A stretch of 18,371 nucleotides of DNA, from the NCBI GenBank assembly GCA_964460605.1, contig CAYWPT010000017.1, forward strand, positions 1 to 18,371. Reading direction: 5' to 3'. The first letter of the stretch is position 1. Every line of letters starts with the position of its first letter. Positions 1 to 5,705 of the stretch are shown here, piece by piece. The notes under the pieces were generated by a model, which was not told the origin of the DNA, did no database searches, and saw nothing but the letters and a program-made list of their open reading frames with translations. This DNA comes from CAYFJV01 sp964460605 (GTDB lineage: Archaea > Nanobdellota > Nanobdellia > Woesearchaeales > GW2011-AR9). Made by a program: the position numbers and the translations under genes.

Positions 1-243
1 AAGGTAACGAGGTATTCAGCGTGCACTTACTAACGTTCGTATCTTTTACCTAAGACGTAAATTTTTTTCTTACAGGTGGTTTTCATTATACCCTACTTTT
101 AGTAGGTATGGGGGAATTAATTCCTCCTATTTTCTTTTAATTATTTATTTAGAATAGTGTTAACTCTCTTCTTTTTAGTAATTTTCAACATAAATTTAGA
201 TTAGTGTGAGCTATATGAGAATTAAATTATTAAAATAAAAAAA
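1..243. other. Non-coding stretch with two hairpins
   Basis: No convincing gene is visible on either strand; all open frames are under 20 codons, and the first 52 bases could at most be the tail of a gene beginning outside the window. Two inverted repeats are present: CCTACT-ttt-AGTAGG at 92-106, and the perfect 12-bp palindrome GGAATTAATTCC at 113-124, extendable by G-C pairs to 110-127. The second is followed by a T-rich run (128-150), so it could end a plus-strand transcript entering from the left, but this is only a shape argument. Confidence 0.4.
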
Positions 244-260
244 TTAGGCGAAAAACGCCT
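234..260 (-). terminator. Stem-loop plus T-run at the end of the minus-strand membrane gene
   Basis: On the minus strand AGGCG-ttttt-CGCCT (246-260) forms a 5-bp stem that overlaps the last codons and stop of the broken membrane gene and is followed directly by a T-rich run. It has the form of an intrinsic terminator. Archaea mainly use the T-run, so the hairpin may be incidental. Confidence 0.4.
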
Positions 261-551
261 TTGCTTCTTTGTTAAACCAGAGGTATCCACCAATAGCTCC
301 ATTAATTAAAATAGAAGTGATTGTTGCGAAGTTTCCTCCAAACAAAGCAATTAAATCAAGAACTACAACAATACCTACTAAAACGATAGCAATAATTCTT
401 GCCAGTTTTTGACCTTTCCATAAGCCTCTTCCAATGAAGATGTTTAGTACAGCTAGAGCAAAAAAGACTAATGTGATAACTGTCCGATATAGTATAAAAT
501 TGCAATTACTTTTACCCAGATAGGTACATTTGTAGAAATATTTTTTGCCAT
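244..551 (-). pseudogene. Small multi-TM membrane protein, internal deletion and frame break
   Basis: The minus strand reads MAKNISTNVPIWVKVIAILYYIG and then loses frame near 480, running into a stop. Another frame continues as a hydrophobic protein with the segment FIGRGLWKGQKLARIIAI, further membrane segments and the ending GGYLWFNKEAKAFFA before a TAA at 244-246. The two halves look like the start and end of a small DPANN membrane protein family that I recall as roughly 130 residues; here only about 102 codons remain, so an internal piece seems to have been deleted with loss of frame. The span of 308 bases is not a multiple of three, which fits. A sequencing indel alone would not explain the shortness. 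An in-frame upstream ATG (564-566) is an alternative start. The family is recalled from memory and its function is unknown. Confidence 0.65.
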
Positions 552-606
552 AATTAATAATCTCATAATAATTTATTATTATATGGTGGTCCTTTTGTTT
601 ATAACT

Positions 607-1443
607 TTAATTGAATTTTAGCTTTAAATTCATGATTTTGTATGCTAATTTTGCTAATGAGTATGCTTCTGATTCGTAGTTTTCTTTTGGTGCAAATTCT
701 GTAATATCTGCTCCAATAATTTTTTTTTCTTTAAAGATCAATTCTAATACCTTTATTACTTGATTCCAAGTGAGCCCTCCTGGTTCTGGTGTCCCTGTAT
801 TTCTTATGAAAGAAGGATCGAATGCATCTACATCAATTGTAATGTATACTTTTTGTTTTAATTTAGGTAATAATTCTTTGATTTTGTTAATATTAAATTC
901 CCATGCATAAACTATGTGTAGATTTTTGTTTTCTTCAATTTGTTTTGCTTCATCTGCATCTTGTGATCTGATTCCAATTTGGAGTATCTCATGATTTTTC
1001 ACTTGATTTGCAACGCATGCATGGTTAAGTTGTGAACCGTTCCATGAATCTCTGTAATCTGAATGTGCATCAAATTGAATAATTGAGAAATCATTTTCTG
1101 TTTCTAATCCTTTAATTGTTCCTATAGTTATTGCGTGATCTCCTCCTAAAGAAATTACGAACTTGTTCTTTTGTTTTTCAACTGTGCTTTTAATAGTTTG
1201 TACCATCTCTTTTGGTGTATTATTGTTTAGGTTTAATTTTGGAAGAATTTGGATGCCTTTTATGAATGCCTCAGTTTTAAATTGTTCATCATAATATTCT
1301 AGGTGTTGGCTTGCTTTAATGATAGCTTCAGGTCCTTTACTAGCACCTTGACCGTAAGTTACACTTTTTTCATAAGATATGGGCAATATTTTGAAGAAAG
1401 CTTCTTCAGTACTATACTCTTGAGGTAGAGCCATCCAGTTCAT
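607..1443 (-). CDS. speB: Agmatinase / arginase-family ureohydrolase
   Basis: This 278-residue cytosolic enzyme belongs to the Mn-dependent ureohydrolase family, which removes urea from guanidino compounds (agmatine to putrescine in the agmatinase branch). The metal ligands are all visible: GGDH with H103, DAHSD with D125, H127 and D129, and DVDAFDP with D204 and D206. The segment GTPEPGGLTW (217-226) is typical of agmatinases. It is the last gene of a three-gene minus-strand operon: its ATG overlaps the stop of the decarboxylase by four bases and a GAGGT ribosome site lies at 1450-1454. Next to a decarboxylase and deoxyhypusine synthase, a role in making the aminobutyl donor for hypusine is likely. 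Strict substrate choice (agmatine, or a guanidino-deoxyhypusine intermediate) cannot be read from the sequence. Confidence 0.9.
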   Translation of the reverse strand: MNWMALPQEYSTEEAFFKILPISYEKSVTYGQGASKGPEAIIKASQHLEYYDEQFKTEAFIKGIQILPKLNLNNNTPKEMVQTIKSTVEKQKNKFVISLGGDHAITIGTIKGLETENDFSIIQFDAHSDYRDSWNGSQLNHACVANQVKNHEILQIGIRSQDADEAKQIEENKNLHIVYAWEFNINKIKELLPKLKQKVYITIDVDAFDPSFIRNTGTPEPGGLTWNQVIKVLELIFKEKKIIGADITEFAPKENYESEAYSLAKLAYKIMNLKLKFN

Positions 1444-2489
1444 TGAATTACCTCTGTTTCTATTTTATCTAAATCACAAAACTCTGTGTGGAAATTGTAT
1501 GCACCTGCGTTTATGAATGTGATGGTGTCTCCAACTTTAGGGTCTTTAAGGTACACTTTGTATCTGAATAAATCCATTGAACAAGGTGTGATACCTTTTA
1601 CTGCATATGGCTTTGCTTGATCTTTCTCAAGCTCTTCTTTAATCTTCAATTTAACTGGAACAATAACTGCATCTAAATCTGAATTGTAAATTGAAGCGTT
1701 TACAATAATAGTGTTGTTGTGAATCCCAATTATTTGTGTTTTTAATTCTCCTGCAGGTGCTGCAATAAATCTTCCAGGTTCAATGATAAGTTTGATGTTG
1801 TTTTGATTAAGGAACTCTTTGAACTCTGTTATCTTTTTGAAGATGCTTGGCACTACGTTGATGTTAGTGTTTGCGTAAAAACTTGGTAATCCGCCACCAA
1901 TGTTAAGATAAGAAATTGCTTCTAATGTTTCTTTTTCTAAAAGATCTTCAATTTCATATTTAAGATTCCATTCAGCCATGTTTTGTGTTTTTCTATGGAA
2001 ATGGATTCCTAATGCTTGGATTTTTTCTTTTAATTCCTGGTTCTTGTTTATTTCTTGAATCTGTTTGTTTACTTTATCAGATGTGATTCCAAAAACATAG
2101 TATCTTTCGGTTTTCAAAGTGTTTTCTTTTAACTTCATTCTAAGTGAAAGAATAATTTTATTTTGAACTCTGTTATTTTTTAGAAATTCTTTGAGAGTGT
2201 TTAGATCAGTTTCATTATCTACTACAAAATGTTTTACTCCTTGTGTGATTAGTGTGTTTATTTCCTCATTGTTCCAAGCTTGTGCTAAGAAAATTACTCT
2301 TGATTTATCTTTGAGATGTTTTAATTCATTTCTGAAATGAATGCTGAACATTGCTTTTGTTTTTTCTTCCAATATAGGCGTTACTAATGGATTTGTTTTA
2401 GAACTATAAGAGACAATATCACATTGTTCTTGTACTTCATTAAACTTTTGAAGTACTACTGATTTTGATAAAGTAAATTTTGGCTTCAT
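1440..2489 (-). CDS. Fold-III PLP-dependent amino acid decarboxylase (polyamine type)
   Basis: This 349-residue protein is an alanine-racemase-fold decarboxylase of the ornithine/arginine/diaminopimelate/carboxynorspermidine group. Visible landmarks are the PLP lysine K31 in SYSSKTNP, the HxH segment GIHFHRKTQN (161-170), the phosphate-binding glycine run GGG (198-200), EPGR (237-240), the dimer-interface catalytic pair C303/D306 in TPCSMD, and Y331 in NAGAY. It is shorter than DapDC or OdC (about 400 residues) and closer in size to NspC-like enzymes. It sits between deoxyhypusine synthase and agmatinase with ATGA overlaps on both sides (2486-2489 and 1440-1443). With an agmatinase as partner, arginine is the most economical substrate guess, but ornithine, lysine or carboxynorspermidine cannot be excluded. 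Confidence 0.8.
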   Translation of the reverse strand: MKPKFTLSKSVVLQKFNEVQEQCDIVSYSSKTNPLVTPILEEKTKAMFSIHFRNELKHLKDKSRVIFLAQAWNNEEINTLITQGVKHFVVDNETDLNTLKEFLKNNRVQNKIILSLRMKLKENTLKTERYYVFGITSDKVNKQIQEINKNQELKEKIQALGIHFHRKTQNMAEWNLKYEIEDLLEKETLEAISYLNIGGGLPSFYANTNINVVPSIFKKITEFKEFLNQNNIKLIIEPGRFIAAPAGELKTQIIGIHNNTIIVNASIYNSDLDAVIVPVKLKIKEELEKDQAKPYAVKGITPCSMDLFRYKVYLKDPKVGDTITFINAGAYNFHTEFCDLDKIETEVIQ

Positions 2490-3424
2490 TTTTCCAACAA
2501 TCCCTCTTCACTTAAAGTTTCTAATGCTCTGATCATTGCTAATGGAAACATAATGGTCACATCTCCATTAACAGTTGCAATATCTGAATCATCTTTTACC
2601 TTTCCCCACGATTTTGCTTCATCTGTAGTTGCCCCCGACATTGAACCACTTGTTTTGTGAGCAGTTGTCATATACACAGCGTAGTTTGCTCCGCCATTGA
2701 GTAAAGTACTTAGTATTGCATGATGTTTTGAGATAGATCCGCCTAAAGCAATAACTCCTTTTTTATCATCATAAGTTGCTGTAAAAAGAATGTTTCCAAA
2801 ATCTGCTACTGGATCTACTATGAAATCTTTGTGATTTTGTTGGAATAAGTATAAATGAAATCCAAATGCCCCATCAGTAATTGCTGGACAAAAGATTGGT
2901 ACATCATTTTTTGCAGCTTGGTATAAAATTGAATTCTCATCATCTAATTTTAATCCAATTTCTCTGAATAATTCACTTGGTGTCCATCGCTTTTGTTTTT
3001 CATATAACTCTTTGAGTACTGGATTAACCCAGTCTTCAAATTTCATATAAGATTCGTTTTGGATAAGTAAGTTACCAACTCTGTTAACTCCCTTTTCATG
3101 TAATTCAACATCATCTGCTGAGAAATTTCCTATTTTGAAAGTTTCTCCAGAAGCTTTCATAATATCTTCTTCAATTCCTCCTACTGTAGTCACTATAACA
3201 TTTGGTATTTTTAGTTTGATAAGTTGCGCAAAGAATCCTCTTAAACCTGAGGTAGCCATGTTGCTTGTGAAGGTTAAGTAAATCTTAGCAGAATTTTTCT
3301 TCATCTTTACTATGACGTCTGCTGCTCGTGCTAACTCTGTACTTTGATAACCAATATTTTGAAACTGGTCTGTGAGTTCTTTAACTGTAATATTTTTTTT
3401 CCATTGAAAATCTTTAACTTGCAT
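2486..3424 (-). CDS. dys: Deoxyhypusine synthase
   Basis: Deoxyhypusine synthase transfers an aminobutyl group, using NAD, to a lysine of translation factor aIF5A. The 312-residue protein has the family hallmarks: TSNMATSGLRG near the N-terminus, SADDVELHEKG, GGSISKHH (catalytic His region), and the C-terminal DEAKSWGK, whose lysine (K275 from the chosen ATG) matches the nucleophile of the human enzyme (K329). I chose the ATG at 3424 rather than the in-frame GTG at 3433 because that GTG lies inside an AGGTGA ribosome site spaced five bases from the ATG. It is the first gene of the operon and overlaps the decarboxylase by ATGA. It is slightly shorter than the human protein (369) and normal for archaea. 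Confidence 0.95.
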   Translation of the reverse strand: MQVKDFQWKKNITVKELTDQFQNIGYQSTELARAADVIVKMKKNSAKIYLTFTSNMATSGLRGFFAQLIKLKIPNVIVTTVGGIEEDIMKASGETFKIGNFSADDVELHEKGVNRVGNLLIQNESYMKFEDWVNPVLKELYEKQKRWTPSELFREIGLKLDDENSILYQAAKNDVPIFCPAITDGAFGFHLYLFQQNHKDFIVDPVADFGNILFTATYDDKKGVIALGGSISKHHAILSTLLNGGANYAVYMTTAHKTSGSMSGATTDEAKSWGKVKDDSDIATVNGDVTIMFPLAMIRALETLSEEGLLEK

Positions 3425-3429
3425 AATAA

Positions 3430-3435
3430 TCACCT
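3430..3435 (-). promoter_or_regulatory. Shine-Dalgarno site AGGTGA of deoxyhypusine synthase
   Basis: AGGTGA lies five bases before the ATG at 3424 and swallows the upstream in-frame GTG, so it decides the start. It also implies a leader on this operon mRNA, unlike most units in the window. Confidence 0.75.
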
Positions 3436-3576
3436 GTGAAATGTGTTGAATGAATTTTACTCATTGAGAGCCTGTTAACTAGAGAAATAAAAAGAAGTAC
3501 TATGATCCTGATTTTCTAACTGAATCCATTGAGTATTGAAGAATATGAGTGCTTTTTAAGCTTTTCTTGGTAAATA

Positions 3577-3587
3577 TTAAATATAAG
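3577..3587 (+). promoter_or_regulatory. TATA-like box before the 51-residue Cys-rich protein
   Basis: TTAAATATAAG ends 18 bases before the ATG at 3606, the usual spacing in this window for leaderless archaeal transcripts. Confidence 0.5.
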
Positions 3588-3605
3588 CACGTTTTGTAAT
3601 AAATT

Positions 3606-3761
3606 ATGGTATATTATAGCTCAAACTCTTCTGGATATTCAAGTTCTGTGAGTGCTAGCTATACTTCTGGATCTGGTATGTATTCTAGTTCTAAAGTTGG
3701 TGGGAAATGTTGCCAATCTTTTCAAAAGGGGAGAAGATGTGGTGGATGTCCTGGATTTTAG
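3606..3761 (+). CDS. Ser-rich mini-protein with FhuF-like CC-x8-C-x2-C motif
   Basis: A 51-residue protein with two halves. Residues 1-30 are rich in Ser, Gly and Tyr and look disordered. Residues 33-50 hold C35 C36, then C45 and C48 within CCQSFQKGRRCGGC. The CC-x8-C-x2-C spacing resembles the C-terminal [2Fe-2S] site of the ferric-siderophore reductase FhuF (CC-x10-C-x2-C). A very similar motif occurs in another tiny protein at 5183-5320 (CCRSYQLPKGRCYDC), which argues that both are real. The TATA box with correct spacing supports expression. Another plus frame overlaps this stretch but has no such features. Metal binding is inferred and a zinc knuckle is the alternative. Confidence 0.65.
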   Translation: MVYYSSNSSGYSSSVSASYTSGSGMYSSSKVGGKCCQSFQKGRRCGGCPGF

Positions 3762-3767
3762 AAAAGG

Positions 3768-3776
3768 ATTTAAATC
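3768..3776 (+). promoter_or_regulatory. TATA-like box before the DUF962 gene
   Basis: ATTTAAATC ends 20 bases before the ATG at 3797, so the gene probably has its own leaderless transcript. Confidence 0.45.
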
Positions 3777-3796
3777 ATTAAAATTGTGTTCTAGTT

Positions 3797-4090
3797 ATGA
3801 AAAAGAGTTTGAAAGAATTTTATCCTTATTATTTATCTTTACACCAGAATAAAACTTGTAGGAGATTACATTTTATTGGCCAAATAGTGACCTTATGGTA
3901 TTTTGTTTTTATCCTTATTATGGGTTGGTGGATTCTATTAGTATTTTTACCATTTGTAATTTATCCCTTTGCTTGGAGTGGACATTTTTTCTTTGAAAAA
4001 AATAAACCAGCAGCATTTTCTCAACCAATGTATAGTAAAATCTCTGATTGGATGATGTTCGAAGATATTCTTTTAGGAAGAATTGAGTAG
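3797..4090 (+). CDS. DUF962 / Mpo1-like membrane protein
   Basis: A 97-residue protein that matches the DUF962 (YGL010w/Mpo1-like) pattern: an N-terminal YYLSLHQNKTCRRLHFIG with H16 and H25, two hydrophobic membrane stretches (about 29-42 and 44-58), then WSGHFFFEKNKPAAF with H63 and E67, and a C-terminal SDWMMFED. In yeast, Mpo1 is an Fe(II)-dependent dioxygenase that shortens 2-hydroxy fatty acids, with conserved histidines as iron ligands; the same histidine positions are seen here. What an archaeon would oxidise with it is unknown. It follows the Cys-rich mini-protein by 35 bases and has its own TATA box. Confidence 0.8.
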   Translation: MKKSLKEFYPYYLSLHQNKTCRRLHFIGQIVTLWYFVFILIMGWWILLVFLPFVIYPFAWSGHFFFEKNKPAAFSQPMYSKISDWMMFEDILLGRIE

Positions 4091-4104
4091 TAAAATTCCG
4101 GTAA

Positions 4105-4114
4105 TTTTATAAAG
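4105..4114 (+). promoter_or_regulatory. TATA-like box of the cold-shock gene
   Basis: TTTTATAAAG ends 64 bases before the ATG at 4179. With initiation about 22-26 bases downstream the mRNA would carry a leader of roughly 40-45 bases, unlike the leaderless genes around it. Confidence 0.45.
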
Positions 4115-4137
4115 AGAACTGCTTATTTTTGCTTAGA

Positions 4138-4165
4138 TGAGCAGGTTTGATATCTGCTTATCAAG
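4138..4165 (+). promoter_or_regulatory. Cold-shock leader with two mutually exclusive hairpins
   Basis: AGCAG (4140-4144) can pair with CTGCT (4154-4158). Alternatively TTGATA (4147-4152) can pair with TATCAA (4159-4164). The two stems share bases and cannot form together, and they end just before the start region. This is compatible with a temperature-responsive leader, which is inference only. Confidence 0.3.
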
Positions 4166-4178
4166 AGTGTAATAAAAA

Positions 4179-4376
4179 ATGAATGGAACAGTAAAATTTT
4201 TCAATACCCAAAAAGGTTTTGGATTTATCACTGCTGAAGACGGTAAAGAGTACTTTGTACATTACTCCGCTCTACCAGAAGGAATGAACTTACGTGAAAA
4301 CGATGCAGTTACCTTTGATGTAGAAGAAGGGGACCGTGGACCTAAAGCAGTAAACGTAGCATTAAGTAACGAATAA
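4179..4376 (+). CDS. cspA: Cold-shock domain protein (CspA family)
   Basis: A 65-residue single cold-shock domain, the normal CspA length. The nucleic-acid-binding motifs are present: RNP1 KGFGFI (12-17) and RNP2 in YFVHYSA (25-31), plus the opening MNGTVKFFN and the GPKAVNV end. Such proteins bind single-stranded RNA/DNA and melt mRNA structure; they are common in bacteria and patchy in archaea, so the gene may be of bacterial origin. It is followed by a long T-run and stands alone. Its structured leader is described separately. Some codons (gac, cgt, acc, aac) look more highly expressed in style than in neighbours, which fits an abundant protein. Confidence 0.95.
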   Translation: MNGTVKFFNTQKGFGFITAEDGKEYFVHYSALPEGMNLRENDAVTFDVEEGDRGPKAVNVALSNE

Positions 4377-4413
4377 TTATCAAAAATCATAATTAGAAGT
4401 ACTTGAAAGTAAA

Positions 4414-4429
4414 TTTTTTCTTTTTTTTC
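4414..4429 (+). terminator. T-rich terminator after the cold-shock gene
   Basis: A nearly pure T-run (TTTTTTC followed by eight Ts) lies 37 bases after the stop codon, typical of U-tract-directed archaeal termination. Confidence 0.55.
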
Positions 4430-4437
4430 TTAATATT

Positions 4438-4914
4438 TTAAATTCTAGGAAAACTAATAAATCCATAATTACCTGGAGAAAATAGTTTTGTTGAAATTTC
4501 TAACCCTTCACTCCCTATTAGACTGTCTAAAACTGCTTTACTCCTATAATTCATTTGAGAAATTGTAACTCCATTAAGACCTTCTTCTTTTGCTCTTCTG
4601 GTAATCCTTTGGAGAAGTCTTGAAGCTAAACCCATTCTTCTAAATCTATTATCCACAAAAATGGAATGGACAATTATTACGTTTCCTGAATAATTTCCTG
4701 TGGCAAAACCTAAAATTTCATCATTTTTTAAAAGACCATATTTTAGATCAGAATTATCTCTAATCCTTCTTAGAAAAAAATCATTCGCATAAGATTCGTG
4801 ACCAAAACAAGCTAAAAGATCTTCTGGTATTTGCTCTATCTCTTCTCATGAGATAGTAGAATCTCCTTCTCTTATTGTTTTTCTTAATCTTTTAAGTTCT
4901 TGATCATATAACAT
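4438..4914 (-). pseudogene. GNAT N-acetyltransferase gene interrupted by an in-frame TGA
   Basis: Read in one frame from the ATG at 4914, this is a 158-codon GNAT-fold acetyltransferase with a single break: codon 23 is TGA (4846-4848) in ...GDSTIS*EEIEQIP. Everything after it is intact and in frame, including the beta-strand/acetyl-CoA loop region VIIVHSIFVDNRFRRMGLAS, where RRMGLAS matches the GNAT R/QxxGxG/A pyrophosphate loop (one position degenerate), followed by LLQRITRRAKEEG. A TATA box stands about 20 bases before the ATG, so the full gene was probably once expressed. TGA is a normal stop elsewhere in the window (2486, 5318, 6894), so recoding is unlikely. A TGG-to-TGA change (Trp) by mutation, strain variation or sequencing error is the simplest reading. 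Substrate unknown. Confidence 0.75.
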
Positions 4915-4933
4915 AATGGAACGGAATTGAGTT

Positions 4934-4946
4934 CTTTTATAAATTT
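4934..4946 (-). promoter_or_regulatory. TATA-like box before the GNAT gene
   Basis: On the minus strand AAATTTATAAAAG ends 19 bases before the ATG at 4914. It supports 4914 as the original start of the interrupted gene. Confidence 0.5.
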
Positions 4947-4994
4947 GCCTTTGATTAGTGACATTTTCCTGTGATTTAGAAAATTTCCGATACC

Positions 4995-5003
4995 TTTATA
5001 AAT
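4995..5003 (+). promoter_or_regulatory. TATA-like box of the Fe-S operon
   Basis: TTTATAAAT ends 22 bases before the ATG at 5026, the first gene of the operon. The following bases (5003-5020) contain AATTAACTATAGTTAATT, an 18-base inverted repeat lying where initiation is expected and a candidate operator for the HTH regulator encoded downstream. Confidence 0.55.
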
Positions 5004-5020
5004 TAACTATAGTTAATTAA
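5003..5020. promoter_or_regulatory. Palindromic candidate operator at the Fe-S promoter
   Basis: AATTAACTATAGTTAATT is a perfect palindrome with 9-base half sites directly downstream of the TATA box, so a protein bound here would block initiation. The operon encodes an HTH protein with C-terminal cysteines, so autoregulation is plausible. AT-rich palindromes arise by chance more easily than mixed ones. Confidence 0.4.
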
Positions 5021-5025
5021 CTTAT

Positions 5026-5190
5026 ATGGGTGGACCTTTAGAAAAAAGTGCTGAAAATAAACTCAAAAAGCATGAAAAGGATGAGGAAGGAAAGAAAAAG
5101 AACAAAGATCCATTTGATGAAATCCTTTGTGATTTAGATGAATACCAAGAAGGTTGTGAGCCGAGAAATTTGAGTGATTCAGGTGAGTAA
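5026..5190 (+). CDS. Small charged protein, first gene of the Fe-S operon
   Basis: A 54-residue protein that I do not recognise. Residues 6-28 are very rich in Lys and Glu (ENKLKKHEKDEEGKKKNKD), and the C-terminal half is acidic with two cysteines (C35 and C44 in CDLDEYQEGC). It begins 22 bases after a good TATA box, so a leaderless start at 5026 is well placed. Its end overlaps the next small gene by eight bases. Position at the head of an iron-sulfur operon suggests a helper or sensor role, but nothing in the sequence proves it. Confidence 0.6.
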   Translation: MGGPLEKSAENKLKKHEKDEEGKKKNKDPFDEILCDLDEYQEGCEPRNLSDSGE

Positions 5191-5320
5191 AATTGATTTA
5201 TCTGAAGAATTAGAAAGTGCTCAGCAAAAATGTATTAAAACAACATGTTGTAGGTCTTATCAACTCCCAAAAGGGAGATGTTATGACTGTATTGAAAGAG
5301 ATGAAGGAGAAGAAAGATGA
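5183..5320 (+). CDS. Mini-protein with FhuF-like CC-x9-C-x2-C motif
   Basis: A 45-residue protein with C17, C22, C23, C33 and C36. The segment CCRSYQLPKGRCYDC has the spacing CC-x9-C-x2-C, close to the CC-x10-C-x2-C site that holds the [2Fe-2S] cluster of FhuF, and is similar to the mini-protein at 3606-3761. The start is uncertain: the GTG at 5183 is conventional, but an AGGTGA ribosome site (5181-5186) overlaps it and is spaced five bases from an ATT codon at 5192, the same spacing as at deoxyhypusine synthase. It overlaps the preceding gene by eight bases and the HTH gene by ATGA, so it is translationally coupled within the Fe-S operon. A free-standing cluster-binding or zinc protein is inferred. 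Confidence 0.65.
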   Translation: MSKIDLSEELESAQQKCIKTTCCRSYQLPKGRCYDCIERDEGEER

Positions 5321-5703
5321 AAAAGATATTATTTCCACAAGAATTTGACACTTGGTATGTATTGCCAGCCATTAGGAAAAAGCTTGCACTAAAATTAATG
5401 GAAAAAGGAATGTCACAAAAAGATGTAGCTCAAGTATTACAAACAAGCGCAGCTACTATTACCCATTATAAAAAAGATAAAAGAGTAAAAGAAGATGTAC
5501 TCAAAGATGAAGTAGATCCTTTAATTGAAGCAGCTGCTCAAAAAATTAAAGAAGATACACACCTTTTAGTTCCTGAAGTTATGAGAATTAATAATCAAAT
5601 AAAAAAACAAGGATTATTTTGTAAAATCTATCAAGAAAAAAGTATGGATTTGAAAGCACCTTGTTCACATTGTAAGGAAAGTGAGGGTAATTATTGTTAC
5701 TAA
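5317..5703 (+). CDS. HTH transcriptional regulator with C-terminal cysteines
   Basis: A 128-residue protein of the archaeal Xre-like type (similar to COG2522 proteins). After the typical FPQEFDTWYVLPAIRKKLAL opening comes a helix-turn-helix at about 30-55 (MSQKDVAQVLQTSAATITHY). The C-terminal part carries C102, C116, C119 and C127, a set able to hold a metal or an Fe-S cluster. It lies between the FhuF-like mini-protein (ATGA overlap, ribosome site GGAG at 5306-5309) and the cysteine desulfurase gene (two-base gap to its ATG). By position it is the likely regulator of this operon, responding to cluster status much as IscR or SufR do elsewhere; that mechanism is inferred. A palindrome at the operon promoter is a candidate site. 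Confidence 0.8.
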   Translation: MKKILFPQEFDTWYVLPAIRKKLALKLMEKGMSQKDVAQVLQTSAATITHYKKDKRVKEDVLKDEVDPLIEAAAQKIKEDTHLLVPEVMRINNQIKKQGLFCKIYQEKSMDLKAPCSHCKESEGNYCY

Positions 5704-5705
5704 AA

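Noticed and set aside
1..52. Tail of a protein gene entering from the left edge
   Set aside because: Frame 3 is open for 16 codons to a TAA at 50-52, but this is too short to recognise.
3652..3852. 66-codon plus-strand open frame overlapping the Cys-rich mini-protein and DUF962 starts
   Set aside because: It lies out of frame with both better-supported genes and has no recognisable motif or suitable promoter spacing.
4846..4848. TGA read as tryptophan or selenocysteine in the GNAT gene
   Set aside because: TGA ends the deoxyhypusine synthase, FhuF-like and IscS genes as a normal stop, and nothing near it looks like a recoding element.
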